NCBI GenBank assembly: GCA_008973525.1
Contig: WACJ01000262.1
Span: 62,001-126,000 of the forward strand
Source of the DNA: Stenopsyche tienmushanensis
Taxonomy: Eukaryota > Arthropoda > Insecta > Trichoptera > Stenopsychidae
Reading direction: 5' to 3'
DNA length: 64,000 nt
Shown here: piece by piece, positions 1-13,839 of the stretch
Numbering within the stretch: position 1 is the first letter of the stretch
Layout of the letters: each line of letters begins with the position of its first letter
The notes under the pieces: generated by a model
What the model was told of the DNA's origin: nothing
What the model saw: only the letters and a program-made list of their open reading frames with translations
Databases searched by the model: none
Translations under genes and position numbers: made by a program

Positions 1-328
1 AGGTAATTTCCCTAGCACATCTTATAGATAAATTAAATTTAATTCAATTTATTTGTTGAATTCTTAATGTTGTAATGATTGATTATAAAAATTAATATGA
101 ATGTTAACTCAATTTTATTATTTTTTATCTTGGACGGGCAAGATCTATGGCTTTTAAGCCATATTTGGATGAAAAAAGTTTACCTTATTTTTAATCACCA
201 ATGAAAATTAATCCTTCCTGGTGATTGAGTATGTAATTGTGTTGATCCTCATTAATAAAATTCCAATAACATTTATAACCATCCCTATAAATTTAATATA
301 CTTGTTTGGAAAACCATTGGTTCAATAG

Positions 329-750
329 TACACTCAAACCTCCTTTTGTGCGACTTTTTTTTATGCGATTTCGAAGTTATGCGGTTTTTTTCTAAAGCAT
401 ATTTTATTTTCATAAAAAGTAAATATCGAGATATTTTGGATAAAATGGGAATTAAATCATCAACACTAACCGAATTTTGCAAAAAAAATATATAAACAGT
501 CGCCATTTTGTGATTTATTTTTCTATTTTCTTAAAATTTTACCAATGATGCAAGACGTCCTTTAAATGTCTCGTTTTGTTTATAAACTTTTTTTATGCGA
601 TTTTTGATATATTTTATATAGCTATTTCAAAGTTATCCGGTTTTTAAAATCCATGGAACGCATCTTTACTTTTACTGTGTGATTCATAGATTTTTTTTGT
701 GCGATTTTCCTCGGAACGCATCTATCGCACAAAAAAAGGTTTAAGTGTAT
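329..750. mobile_element. MITE with 25-bp inverted repeats and TA target duplication
   Basis: The ends pair as TACACTYAAACCTYYTTTTGTGCGA with TA at both borders. The interior is built of short TGCGAYTTTTTT-like units. There is no coding capacity. A 5'-truncated relative begins at 1808. Confidence 0.6.
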
Positions 751-1677
751 ATTCAAATTCAATCATTCACAAATCATATCATTCATTATAAAAAACTAGT
801 AATGAAATGTATTTTTATAACATCATGCCTACAAATTTTGTGCTGGATATCTAAAATATAATGTAAAAGTCTTCACATTTATATTCATTTTATACGTGTA
901 AACAAGCCTTTCTCCATATCATTCTACTAAATATACTTATCTCCATGTTTTCTTTGTATATTTTGTCTCTATAAGAAAATCATAACATTATAAAATATCT
1001 ATTCATATAAATAATTGCAATTTAATCACTAGTATTATATTCATACAATTTACAAAGGTTTTAATAGTCTCAATGGAATAATTCTGATATAAGTTTTTAT
1101 TTAACCAATATCAAAAGTGTTTCCATTTGATTATTGTTAATATTAAGTTGTTATATGAAGAGTTGCAATATTTATTTACTTTTTGTATTTTAATATGAAC
1201 AAATTTTTTGAAAAGGGGTACATTTATCCCCTAATATATACTACCAAGTCTTTTGTCATTTATCGTATTGAAATCCATTTTATTATGTAGTTCTTCAAGT
1301 TGATAAAGATGTTCATATTTTATAAGTATTCCTTTATCACCTTGTATTTTTCAACGTCATTTAAATTGCAAATCTAATTCATTGATCTCTTTTACTGTTA
1401 ACTAAGTGTATTTTCATTCTGTGTGTTGTGTAATTTGAGCCTTTAAATATTAATATGACAAATCTAAATAAAAACATCTGTATATACATAAAAAAAAATA
1501 TTATTGTTAAAAATGGTGCTCATTTGTTAACCTTAACACTTTTATTGTGATGCGCATTAAAGTTTTATTGAAAATCATGAACTCTTTATATTTCATCAAT
1601 TCTTGTGCGTTTTATTGTGTCATTTAATCATCCATTTTACCTTAAATACCTAATATAAATAAAATAAGGTAAAATTA

Positions 1678-1990
1678 CTATATTACGAAGGTAGTTCCAG
1701 AAGTATCCGTCCTGAAATACAGATGGTGGATGTTGTTTAATAAATTTACTATGATAAAAACTACTTATAAAGCTTAAGTTTTAAATTTGAAGACGCTACG
1801 TTGTTTAGTACACTCAAACTTCTTTTTGTGTGACTTTTTTGTGCGACTTTTTTTATGCGACTTTTTTTGTGCAACTTTTTTTGTGCGATTTTTTAAAAGC
1901 ATTTTTTGTTTTTTTTTAGTTTAATTAAAAGTACGTATCGAGATATTTTGGATAAAATAGGTTTCGTTTTCGTTTTTTTTTTGCATTTTT
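1678..1990. mobile_element. Mariner end fragment interrupted by a MITE copy
   Basis: 1678-1808 matches the first ~125 bases of the mariner at 26651 (GGTAGTYCCAGAARTA..., then GAAGACGCTACGTTGTTTAG). At the TA of TTTAGTA a copy of the 329-750 MITE begins and runs to about 1990 before losing similarity. Confidence 0.55.
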
Positions 1991-2225
1991 CCAACATTTC
2001 GACTTTTAAAAATACATTTTCCAAAGGAATATTATATTTTCCTAAATTCCAACTTCTTACGGCGTTATAGCTATTTTAGTGACACAGCAACTTGGCCGGT
2101 CACAAACGTGCTGTGTTATATTTTCTACAACCAAAGAGAGACAGAATTGTTGCGGGCGACATGTTGAGCGACGAGAGTGTTACATTGATTGTTCATAGGC
2201 CTTCTGCAAAGTTTGTCTACCCAGC

Positions 2226-3073
2226 TTAACCCTTTGAGTAGTGAGCTAATTTAAAATCTTCATAGTCTTAGATGCTATATTTGCTTGTCCGCTTCTTAAC
2301 ATCCACACAAATCCACTTATCTGTCAGGACCGTAGCGGTGCGTATGAAGCTTATATTTAACACTGTCGTCACCCAACATGAATCAGTGTGCCCAAAAGTG
2401 TCAACAAACTGTGCCCAAATTTAATATTCGAAGTGTAAGCAGAAGGAATAGCAATACGATATTATAACGCACGGGATTAACATAAACGACATATGGCGCA
2501 TCTTCTTTCAGGTGTTGTTTTATGTTAGATTGATAAGCTTAACTCTGTCATTAGTCAAATTAACAAAAAAGTGACAGCAAGTGCGAATAAACAAGGGTAG
2601 GAATGCAAGTTTCAAGGGCAATCTCGAAAGATATTCAGACAGTTGTCATCTGGAAGACATTATAGAAAGACGTTCGTGAAGCTAGCATTTGCAAGTCGTT
2701 ATAGAAATATGTAACAATGAGACGCTTGATTCGCTTTTCGGAGACGTGCATATCTGATGGACGCAGCGACGAACGAGTTAAATAAATAAATAATCTTGAT
2801 AGCACAAAATATTCGGTCATTTCTTTAAGTGAACATAAACAATACACTTGAAATCAATTCATTATATCATTCACAGATCATTATTAGTCGATGAATTTGG
2901 GTTAACGATCTATACAATCGTGTGATGTACGCAGGGAGCTCTCCGTCTTTGTCTCCCATGCACAGTTACCGAGCTCCGTCTCTGTCTCTCTCCGAGCTCA
3001 ACGTACAAGAGTTCTCTTTTTGAATCACTGGAATTCGCTCGCAAATACGCGATCATCCTATCATACAGGGTAA
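2226..3073 (+). mobile_element. piggyBac-like non-autonomous element, TTAACCC family
   Basis: Starts TTAACCCTTTGAGTAGTGAGC and ends near CAGGGTAA. It shares the GTGAGCTAATTTAAAAT head, the TTGCTTGTCCGC segment and the GAATTCGCTCGCAAATACG tail with copies at 30036 and 32783. No transposase frame was found. Reverse-strand open frames at 2635-2847 and 2910-3179 lie inside it and are chance. Confidence 0.55.
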
Positions 3074-3510
3074 CTATGAGCGTTTTTCTTAATAAATAAT
3101 GAGTATTAAAATTAGGAAATAAAAAATGAAATGGATAAAAATTATAACTTAGATGATCAAATATATTCTTAGATAGCAAAGATGAATAGAATATTGTTAT
3201 TGATGCAAAAATATAACAGAATTAGAGAATTATTAATATTCATTATATGAAATTATATTTAATACGAGTAATGATGAACGAAATTATCTATTCATTCGTA
3301 AAATGAATGATTGTTCAATATTTTTTTATTGCCGTCAATTGATGTAACATTGTTAAAAATAGTTATCATATCGTGTTATCAACACAAGTATCAATAATTG
3401 ATTTATATTATTTCTTATAATTATTTTTTTATAACATCGCCTACTCAAATGACTAATAAAACAATAATATGATAAGATGATTAAGTATGAAATTCCAATA
3501 GGACACTGTC

Positions 3511-3513
<3 letters not shown>

Positions 3514-3546
<33 letters not shown>
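3514..3546. repeat. (TA)n microsatellite
   Basis: About fifteen consecutive TA units between the 5' repeat field and the uridine phosphorylase stop. Confidence 0.9.
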
Positions 3547-3550
<4 letters not shown>

Positions 3551-3636
3551 AATTACAAATGTTTGATTAAATTCTCTTAAAAATTAGAATAGAAATTTAA
3601 TTTATAAAATCAAATTTAAACTATAATATATCATCT

Positions 3637-6600
3637 TCAGCACTTTCCATAAGGTAGTCTTCCTTGATTTTCCAAATAGCGTTTGATCAATCTCATAACA
3701 ACCACCATGGGTCTCTCTTCCCAGCCAACTTTTAAGTCTTTGGGAATGTTCACCTATTTTTTAAATTTATTTAAGCGTATAATTTATTGGAAATATTAGT
3801 TGTGCACATATGAAAAATATAATACCTGATCTCCTTTCAAGCGATCCAATAATGTAACACATACATCGGCTGCCTTCAGTCCTGCTTTGTAGGTCAGAGC
3901 TGCAAAGCAAGTGACTTCCATTTCGAAGTTCCTTATTCCCATTTTGTTGAGCTTCTTTAAAAATTCTAGTTTGTCATTTTCAGAATAATCACAAAATGGT
4001 CCATCAGTGCGTCCCTGGCCTTATAAAAGATAAATGCTCTAAGAATACAATTTTAGATGGACATATTATTAATTTTACCATTGGACTACGATTTCATAGT
4101 AACTTTTGACCTCTTTATCGCGAAAAGCGAGAATATTTTATTGATTGAACAGTAATTTAAATTTTGTATATGGTTCAATGACACGGTTCAATAATTAATG
4201 TTGTAATAAAATTTAATTTACCATTGTAGAAGCAATTGGCGCAAATTGTATGACCATGAACGATCTTGAATTCATCATCAGGCAAGGATCCGGCGCACAT
4301 TTCTAAGGCAAGGCGTTTATCAAGAATGGCTGGCATCTTAACCATTTTACCAAGAATTGGCTAAAGCATAATTTCGTCGAACAAGGTTATGAATCATTAG
4401 TTGGTTAATATACAAATTAAACAATATCAAATATCTACTCACCACATCGTAAGTATCGTTTAACATGCCATCGTATCCTTTGTCTGATACGACAACTGTT
4501 CCCGGCTCTATTCCAATTCCTCCACTGGTTCCAACTCTGATGAAGATAGGATCCTTGGCTTTGCTATATCGCATCATCTTGATAACTTCTTGAAGCACCA
4601 CGGACAGAGTAGAAATACCGATTCCGTGCTAATTCCAACAAAAAAAATCAATCGCAGTTTGCACAGTATAATTTTAGCAATATTTAATCAAATATGAATT
4701 TATGGAACTTATTTAAAAATATTTTCTTATATAATTATTCGGCAAGGAGAAGCTGCGCTTCGCAAAGCTGAGAAAAGGAGAATCTTTGAACACGTTTTTC
4801 TCGAAACTACTTTTTCCAAGCTTATGGAAGTGCTAGTACACGCTCTAGATAAGATTTCTTTATGAAATTTGGTAGACATGTGTATAATAAACGTCTTCAT
4901 CATATAGATTACAATTATCTAAAAATATTTAAAAGTGTTTATTTAATGAACAAAAAACTACAAAAAATATCGGTAAAAACACAATTTTTTTTTTGATCGG
5001 TCACTATTTTTTTATTTTCCAATATTTCTTTTTAATTGTAGTCTAAGCTATACACAATATTATACAAAGTAAAAATATATTCATTTTTTTAACTTAAAAT
5101 TGCTTGTCTAAGACTTAAGACTTCCATGATGAAGAATGTCATCGCTCGTCCATAGACATGCGTAGCTCCTCCCACTACCACTACTATACTTTGTCAAACT
5201 TTAAAAAATATTTTTATGTTCAATAAAGATCGCCTAGTCAACATATTAAATATCAAAATTCAATATTTAATACTTTTCGCTTAAAAAAAATCTTAAAGAG
5301 GAGTGTTAAGGTAGAAACATCCCCTAAAGCATTTTTGTTTCGCATCCAAAATAATAAATATTGAAACACGATACATCATTATAGTTGTTCGACGGTTTAC
5401 TTACATTTTTAGCGTACACATCGCGAATGTTCCTTTCTGATGTAACCATATCAGTTATATTGTATTAGGTTATCCCGAAAGAAATCCATTTTTTTCAATT
5501 TAAAACGTTATTTTTTAAATGTTTGTACACAAGTCAATATAAAATATAATCAACTTCATTGTTGACAATTCAAGTTTTCTATCCCCTTCTTAAGAAAATT
5601 CTTACAATTGCAAAATACTTGACAATAAACTTCAGCGTTTATCTTCTAATTTAGCTTAAAAATGCTAATAGTAAACAATTCCAGTCATATTTTATCAAGA
5701 AGATAAAAGAAACTTCCGCAATTTTAGTTTGGGGATTGGAACGAGTTTTTTTCTTTTCCTCTCTCCACTCTGCTTTGTTATCCGCGGACAGTTCGTGCGG
5801 CATCCAAATATGCATTCTGTTCACTATACCGATGTTTTAAATTAACGTGTACGGTAGATGTTAGAGATGAGAGTTTTTGTGATCTTCTATTAATACTTTG
5901 TAATCAAGAGGTGACTCTAGCTCACCACTCGGTTTGAAGCGGAAACTCAATGCGTAGCAATAGAAAAGTCATAGTGACTTTGCTGCGTCTGGGTATAAAC
6001 TGAACTCAAACGAGGGCATGCGAAAATAATGGATTTCTTTCGGGCGGACCTAATATAATATGATATGACGAAAATGTGCATTTACTGCAGATGCTTAAAA
6101 ATATCAGCCTTTGCCATCAATAAATAAAAATAAGCTGAAACGATTGCATTCATCAAATAATACCTATCGTGTAAATATTATACTTACGTTGATAGTCAAA
6201 ACTGGGCCTATCTTATACATTGAATATCTATTAGAACTGGCTGTCAAATCGATGAGGTCACTTCCAACTGGCAATATGCAACCGAGTTCCTTTTGGGCAA
6301 ACCTTGCCAAGCTCTGCATTCTCGATGCTGTACCTCCCATGCATACAAACTACACCAGAAAAAAATATATATTCACTTAAATAATCGAACAGATGTTTCG
6401 ACAGAAAAACGAATTTGTGCAACATTAGCGAGAATGACCGTGAGTCAACCAGAAATAATATGTGACTCATTTTTTGACAAAATACAGATGGATTGCGATC
6501 GGCAAGAAGCTCTTTAGTTTGTTTATTTTATATTTTTTTTCAATGTGTACTATAAAACTATAATATTATATCAAGCAATATCAGCAAAAGATTTTAATTG

Positions 6601-7539
6601 TTATTGTTCTCACCGCACATTGCTTATAGACACTTGCTCAATATGCGACGCATCTATTGATGCGTGTACTGCATAAACGTTTATGTCCGAGCTCATCTAT
6701 ACTCTATTCGTGCTCGACTTTTTAATCCAAAGCCTTCAAGCGTTACTTTTATGATCCTGGTATTTCAGGCGTTGATATTTTAATCAAATACTCGTTGGTC
6801 AAAGTTTGTGAATGAGAGAAATAAATATCAAAAAACAGTAGTTTAAGACCAAAAAGCTCAATTCAAACATTTGATTTGCAGATAGGAATGGGTCTATACG
6901 TTGTACGAAGAAATGCATTTATTTGTTGACGTATCGATATCGATAATCAGATATCGACATTTAATATTGCCGAACATGATTTGTAGCCCTGCCCTCAAGC
7001 AGATAAGAACACAAACAAAACACTAGCCAAATCCAAAAATAAATCTCAATACCTTTGAATTCATATTTGGATTTTAACAAACTGCATACACAAACAACAT
7101 TTTTAATATACCTATGTTATTCCCGTAAACATAAACAATAAGTTGTCAAAGTTTTATTGCAATCGGATGAACGGTATGGCAGCGCATTACATACGAACAA
7201 AGATTATTTTTAGATTTTATAAAATATTTCATTTTTTGCGTAGATTTTGCCTTGCAAAATCTTCTGATTTTAATAATCCTATGTTAAATGTATAAGCAAT
7301 GCGAAGCTTATATGATTGCATGCATCTCTTATCTATTGGGCTGAAAATCTCGCAAAAGATTTATTGAAACGACCATTGTAACATTGGGTACGAACCTTGA
7401 CATCTCCAAACATGGCCTGAAGATCATGCGTGGCGACACCCAAGTTCAAGTGATACAAAAAGTCCCCCGGTATATTCTCCAAATTTTTATTTTGAGACCG
7501 CAAAGTTCCATCTTCATTTCTATCAAACAAATTGTACAT
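3637..7539 (-). CDS. Uridine phosphorylase, six exons
   Basis: Catalyses reversible phosphorolysis of uridine to uracil and ribose-1-phosphate in cytosolic pyrimidine salvage. Exons in coding order: 7539-7396, 6349-6188, 4628-4443, 4360-4222, 4019-3826, 3753-3637; phases fit throughout and give 313 residues, near the ~310 of animal UPP1. Visible signatures are THDLQAMFGDVK, FVCMGG, the phosphate-loop string RVGTSGGIG, the uracil-binding QGRTDG and the FEMEVTCFAAL block carrying the Glu-Met-Glu of nucleoside phosphorylases. The start at 7539 is inferred: an in-frame stop lies 30 bases upstream, and the N-terminus (MYNLFDRNEDG) is not conserved in the family. A further 5' exon cannot be excluded. 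The 1.6-kb intron 3 carries a 0.5-kb dispersed repeat. Function is secure from sequence; regulation is not visible. Confidence 0.93.
4775..5305 (+). repeat. Long dispersed repeat L, copy 1
   Basis: In uridine phosphorylase intron 3. It aligns over about 520 bases with 57590-58110, including AATAAACGTCTTCATC, TATACACRATATTATACAAAG and TTTGTCAAACTTTAAAAAAT. No open frame and no clear terminal repeats; class unknown. Confidence 0.7.
7070..7215 (-). mobile_element. Helitron-like (LEP1-type) fragment
   Basis: Shares CATAAACAATAAGTTG and GGTATGGCAGCGCATTA blocks with the fuller copies at 15692 and 55902. Truncated at both ends inside uridine phosphorylase intron 1. Confidence 0.55.
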
Positions 7540-9252
7540 GAGTCGATTTTTTTGGAAAGCATAATACTTTCATATAATCTCTTCAGTTTCACTTCGATAT
7601 TTATTTAATTAGTTAATAATAACAACTTTTTGAAGTGTGCAGATGTCAGAACGTCACGAAAAATTAAATTCCAATTGGTCAGAAAGAGGGAAAAAATATT
7701 TTGTAGTGTGTTCGTGTCCGTCGCATGCATCATAGAGACGCTACGCGCATGCGCCGCACCGCCTCTACTCTATGTGTGTTTGTGTGTGTGTGTCTATACG
7801 TAGCATAAAGCAAGCAATTACAAGTGTATTTTATTATATATTACACAACACATAGCTACAACAATGACGTGATGCATTCTTAATTGTGCTGCATTTTGCT
7901 CTTATCGTATAATGTGTGAAAAAGTTGAAGTCAACAGTTAGCAGCAAATTTGCCATAATCTAAATTAAGATCATGCATGTAACATATATTGTGAACAGCT
8001 GCAATGACTCAAAGATACCATGTCTGTACAACAAACATAACAAATTTATGAGTTGGAGCTCTTAAAAATTGAAATAATCCTAACTCATATTTGACACATC
8101 AGACTTGTTTAAATATAAATTGTTTAGAGACGCGTCTGCTTAATATAACTTATGATATGGATAAAAATAATTTTCTTGATTTCGATCCGATAACTTATCA
8201 TTGTCTAGTAACACCTAAAACGCTGAAAATTAACGATTTGTTGAAGATAAATAAAACTGTCTGTATTACAAAACAAAAATATTGAGTGCCACATGAACTA
8301 TAGCCGACAGTGATGAGTGTGTTTCACATCTGACACCACAGGAACGTCATTCTTTTTTGAAGCGCGTTATTAAAGGTGTTATAATTATAATTATAGGTAA
8401 TTGATAAGCCCACGATAAGTTGTATCCAAAAAAGACAATATTTGTGAATGGTAAAATTTTCATTTGCCCTACAAATGATAAATTTATCATTTTTTAAGCT
8501 TACCGACAACAACTGATAAGATCTAAACTCAAGTAAAATTATCCAGAACTAGTCAATGCGGTTTAATCTTGCACGGTAATAACAAAGCCCTACACCGTAA
8601 AAACTCCATCTATAAAAAAAGCTGAGCGTACAGAGTGCTTAAAGAAAAGGCACGTCGTCATTGGAGTCTCGCAGCTGGAATCTCATGGGTATGAGATTTA
8701 AGATGGATCATTGATTCAAACTAGAATATCTTTTTATTTCCATTGTATTCAACAAGCTCCTTAAAACCGGAATGCTTTTATGGACCGATGTATCATAATA
8801 GACGATAAAGGCGATTGTAACTTACGAGTAAATGTAATAATTAATAAACTGCAGCGGGGTTAAACGAGTTTAAATTACGATCTATTTAACTATTCGAAAA
8901 TGTGATATTTAAATACGTAAATATTCGAATAATTTTCCAGATTTGGAATTTCTAGTCTCTATATAATAAAATCATGACAGATCAACACTGACGGAATTTC
9001 TAAAAATAAGTTTTCAAGCAAGATAATATAAATATAACAACTTTTCCTCATACAAAACCATGCATAATTATAGCACTGGGTTTTTCCATGATATATTGAT
9101 ATACAGATCTTTAAAAAATCGTATTCAATTAGAGCAATGTAAAATTTGGGGAGGTCAATCTCTTTAATATAGCATTAAATTATTGGTTAATTATTATCGT
9201 CTCAAGAAACACACATAGAATTTTCTTTGAATTTTCATGAATATTTATTTAC

Positions 9253-9355
9253 CTTGGAAGTCCTTGCGGAAATTCCCCGTTTCTCTGCCTTTCCTTCAAT
9301 TTGATCATGCAGGTATTGTAATGCTCCCCGTGTTCACTTCCATTTTCAAAGTTAA
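9253..9355 (-). other. Exon-like stretch, gene unassigned
   Basis: Between an acceptor (TTACATAG at 9356-9357) and a donor (CCAAG|GTAAAT) lies a 34-codon open frame reading NFENGSEHGEHYNTC then MIKLKERQRNGEFPQGLPR. Its codon use looks like that of a coding exon. It ends in phase 2 and does not fit the next uridine phosphorylase exon, so it may belong to an unseen transcript or be chance. Confidence 0.25.
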
Positions 9356-10199
9356 CTATGTAATGGCAATCACACATATCGAATGATCAGCGATGTGCGA
9401 AACGTCCGAACCGAGCCGTAAGTTATCTAGTAATAATCCATAAAGTAGTAATGATAACCTGTTATGACCAATGTAAAATTGTATGAATCAATCATATCAT
9501 TTAACCCAACAGTGCATGATTTATTTTAAAGCGATTTCATTGTATAAAATAAAACAATCAATGCTAAATGGCAATTACTATGATGACTTTTGACAAAATT
9601 GCATTTGGATGCAAATAATTATATCTAATCGTTTGAAATATATAATTGCTATTACCTGAACGCCTCCTTTTATAAATGAAGTGATTTTATACGAAGCTAA
9701 ATATTTTTTCAATAGTATCCCAACTTGAAGTTCTTCTTCCAATTGAAATTAAAAAAATACAATATGCACAGCGTATACTTTTTGCATCAGATGAAGCTAC
9801 ATCTATTTTTGGTTGGAATTCAATGTTCACTGATCGTAATAGTCGTAGCTGGCTCATAAGAGTTTTGGTTGCTTACAGTCCCATTACTCATGATACCAGA
9901 CTAAACAGATCACTTCTCTAAGGTTGGATTCGTTCAATATTTTTAATTTCAGTACATGAAAATAGTATAAAATAGCCAGTGTTGGATTAAGGGATCATTT
10001 CATATCATCACGTAAAAAAATGCTTTACAGCTAATTCGCGAAACGCACTCGAAGCAATCACTTCGTCCAGATTGCGCCCCAACGGCTCTGAGACCGCTGC
10101 GGTCATAGGTTTGCCCCTATACCGGAATTTTTTGCAAGCCAGAGTTTCCCATTAGGGGCCTTTCTTATTTTTGTGCTAGTAAGGGAGCAAATTAAATCA

Positions 10200-10800
10200 A
10201 AAAAATGTCAACACAGATTTTCAAGAGGCGAATAAGCAAATGGAAAGTAAGGGCACAAAAAGAAATAACTTTGTATAAATTGCTTCGAAAACCGAACAGC
10301 TTACTAATAATAAAAGATGTATCTAATTATTATGACTTAGCTATCCGCCTACATCCTGATTCAATATAAAATTTGAGAAATGCCATCACAAAATTTCGAA
10401 TGATGAATGCCCAAAAGGCGCAGATTTTTGGTGCTAATTGCAAAAACATGCAACTACAAGATCGTTGTATTTGTACAAGCAACCTCTCTCTCTCTCTCTC
10501 ACCGAGGAATTTCAGAAAATCTTAAGACCTATTTATAAAAAATTAACGTCTGATAATTTATTAGAAAAATGCCTTGGTTCGAATACATAGAATAACAATG
10601 AGAGTTTCAACGCGTGCTAAAAAAAATAGCAAAAAATACTAAAAATCGCAACACATACCGCAGCCTGCATTTATAACGAAGCATTTAAACCGTGGAGACG
10701 CGCAACGAAGGCTCCGAATCTTCTAGATAAGCTAGCAAAAAAGAAGAGGCTGAGATGGCTGAAGTTTTTTTTTAAAGCTGGAATCGCTGATTAGTAGTAT
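10200..10800 (+). pseudogene. Decayed transposon coding fragment, possibly MULE-like
   Basis: With stops and frame changes, 10550-10615 reads LLEKCLGSNT*NNNESFNA. This resembles the LLxRC...TQNxNESFN block found in some insect DNA-transposon proteins (Mutator-like). Low-quality match, clearly dead. A (CT)n run sits at 10483-10500. Confidence 0.3.
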
Positions 10801-11203
10801 ATGTTTCCCTTTTCAACATTTTTTTAATTCTTAAAACATTTAACGCGTTTTTTCTCGAAACGGCATGTGGCGTGAAAAGAATTTTGAAGAAACAAGTCGC
10901 CGATTTGTCTGAAATTTTACGAGCTTATTTTATATATGTATGGCTATGGCAGTTCTAAAAACCAGGTCAGAATGTTTATTTTATCCTACGTTTTGCATTA
11001 AAAAATACTCCCAAAAAAGGTGTTTTTTTTCAAACCAACGCCATTTTGTTACTTCTAAACAAAAAGTATCAATTGATGATGGTATAATAGCGATATGCTT
11101 ACAAATAAGCCTAAATGGAAAAAAAAACTTGCATCTTTTTTAACATATCATTTTGATGTTTAAAAGAACAATATAATATATATTATATAATAACATAACC
11201 CCG

Positions 11204-12206
11204 GGTTGGGGAATAAGTTCGTAGCGTTTTTATCAAAAACTTTTATTTAAACAAAAAATCAATAGTTTTAACAATAAATTAATTAATTATGTATTCGCCG
11301 TTAATATTAGTAAACAGTAAACCTCTTCCCACCTCTCGACCAATTTTTCGATACCATTCAGCCAAAAATCGCCCAGTCTGTTATCGAAGAATTTGTTGAG
11401 TCAGTTTTTAAGGTTGTCTTCATTGTTGAAGGTAACGCCTCTCATATGGTTCGACAGGGAGCGGAAAAGATGATAATCCGCCGGTGCAAGGTCTGGAGAA
11501 TACGGCGGATGCTTAAGGATCTCCCATTCGAGCTCTTGGAGTGCGGATTTGACGACTTGTGCAACTCGGGGCCTGGCGTTACTGTGAAGGAGTATGGTTT
11601 GGATTTGTCGATGGGATCTTTTCAGTTTATAGCCTCTTTCACGCGTTGTAGCTGAGCTTTGTAAAGCTCCATGTTGACCGTGGCATTCCTTTCGAGCATT
11701 TCCCAATGCACCATGCCCTCCCAATCCCACCAAACGCAGATCATGACCTTCTTTGGATGGAAGTCAGGCTTGACTCTCGGCTTTGGCATATCTCCTGGAG
11801 CCGCCCATTCCTTTCTTTGCTTCATGTTTATGTATAGGCACCATTTCTTATCTCCCGTGTGGCAATTCCGTGCAAAAAGTACTGTTTATGACCGCATGTT
11901 GCTCGATAGCGGGCAAGATGTCGAGAAGCAATTTGAAGGCGATTTTCTTGGTTGTTTTTGTTAAGCTGATGAGGCATTCAGCCTCCCAATTTTTCAGCAG
12001 ATCCCATTTAATGAAGATGATTGAGAATCATTTTTATTTGACGACGATTCAAATCACGATTTGTTTGACGACCGTCCTCATTCAAAAGTGCTTTTCGTCG
12101 AATTCAGAAGGTCTTCCGTTACGGGGCATACACTTTGTCAAAAAGCAAAAAAATGTTGTAAAACAAAATATATATAAAAAAAACGCTACGAACTTATTCC
12201 CCAACC
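11204..12206 (-). mobile_element. Mariner element, inactivated
   Basis: Inverted ends GGTTGGGGAATAAGTTCGTAG at 11204 and the matching reverse copy ending at 12206, followed by TA. The reverse strand encodes mariner transposase pieces: FHPKKVMICVWWDWEG with the second catalytic Asp, and HPPYSPDLAPADYHLF with the third (DD34D type). The pieces lie in two frames (about 11820-11625 and 11680-11405) and the 5' third is degraded, so the element is dead. At about 1.0 kb it is shorter than a full 1.3-kb mariner. Confidence 0.88.
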
Positions 12207-13011
12207 TAATAAAATTGAATGAAAAATTCTGTTTAAAAACCGCGAAAAATAAATAGTCGATTGCAAATATAAACATGGGTTGAAATTTTAAATTCTACAA
12301 CTTTAATATATCTTATCTTTTTATTATTTTATCACAGCTTAGTACAAATCTATATAATATATGTTGATAGTTTTTCTTTCACACTGGCATCATTGAATAG
12401 CATTCTTATCATTAGTATCGATTGCTCTGTGCTTGATATTCTGTTGATTTGTCTAAATGTAATGAGAAATATTCTGATTATAAAGATTCTGTTGCAAAAA
12501 CAAATTGTAAAATATAATTACCGTATCTCAGATCAAAAGTACATATTAATATTTCCGATTGATCCAAGTTTAACCAGATTTTCTGGGTCTAAAAAAATAT
12601 GTACTGATTAATAAACTTGTGCACTCACTGCCATCTATGAGTGACTGAATTTACAACAATCATTAAATATAATTTTAAAATAATAATATTTTTGCTATTC
12701 GCTCATAGATTCTTTCATCGCATAAAAAATCGTTTTTCCCAGAAATGTCTCGTCATCGATATTTTATAAATATTATTCTAAAAACAAATAGGTTGAGAAA
12801 AGCATTCGAGTTTATATTTGATGACTTAATAAAACACTGTAGCTAGAAGAATATTTTTACTATAAATATTTAGTATAAAAATTAAGCTGGCCTAATTAAT
12901 TGTTGTCAGGACTTTGCGCCCACCGGAAGTTTGCACAAAAGTGGGGTGAGAGTCCATTAGTCCGGGAGAGCTAGAATTTGAAGTGGGTCAAACTTTTGCT
13001 AGTTTAGCTGC

Positions 13012-13308
13012 GTCAAATGTCAAATGAACCACGACCACTGTTCAATTCTTTCTCTTCTTCTACAGCCAGATCTTCAAGGTCTTCACTTGATCGTTATTCA
13101 AGCTTAATTTTAATTATATCCTCTTATACTGAGGATATAAAAAATCACTGATTCATTCAGGAGACCCGCTGGGTGAGCGTTCTAAATGAAACTCTGAGGT
13201 TATGCTACCTTCAATATCGAGCAAATGAGAAGATGAATGTATGATACAGACGAGAAGAGGCCCATAGTTTTGTAGTGGACTGTTAGTGGCTGCACTATGA
13301 TGATGATG
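13012..13308 (+). repeat. Short interspersed repeat S with (ATG)n tail, copy 1
   Basis: Shares GTTATTCAAG, CTGAGGATATAAAAAATCA and the GAGACCCGCTGGGTGAGCGT block with 16236-16505. Ends GTGGACTGTTAGTGGCTGCAC then (TATGATGATG). The 3' microsatellite tail suggests LINE-mobilised copies. Confidence 0.6.
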
Positions 13309-13839
13309 ATATGTTTTATATAAATATATTTTTTTTATATTCTGTTTATTTTATATTTGCATATGCTAATTTAATTAATTAAATCGTATTTAAGCGGAGG
13401 AAGAAAACGTCCACCGAAATTCCCACTGCGGGGGAACGTCCGTCTATCTTTTACGGTGGGCGCAGCGACGAACGAGTTAAAAATTGGAAAAGCACCACGC
13501 CTGGAAATGATTCAGCATACTTTGCTCCACGTGTTAATACTTAAATAAATTGAAATATATTTATAAAATGATAAGCATGTTTTTCGATAGGAGCTTTAAT
13601 TCAATACAAATATATATATATATATATAATATGTGATGATATTTACAATAAAATTACATCAACCATATAGGTGTTAAATATAATAAAATGCATTAAAAAT
13701 ATTTAAATATGAAATTTTTATGATGCATATTTTTTTGACTGACGTTTGATCTGTATCAAGTCAGATATTTAGTTTTATATGGATTCTAATGTAAAACTTT
13801 ATTTTTGTATTTAATTTCTATTTCATTTTAAAATTTAAT

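Noticed and set aside
10483..10500. CRISPR-like or regulatory repeat
   Set aside because: Simple (CT)n microsatellite; no spacers.
11671..12256. Forward open frames across the mariner
   Set aside because: Antisense of the transposase remnant; the reverse strand carries the catalytic motifs.
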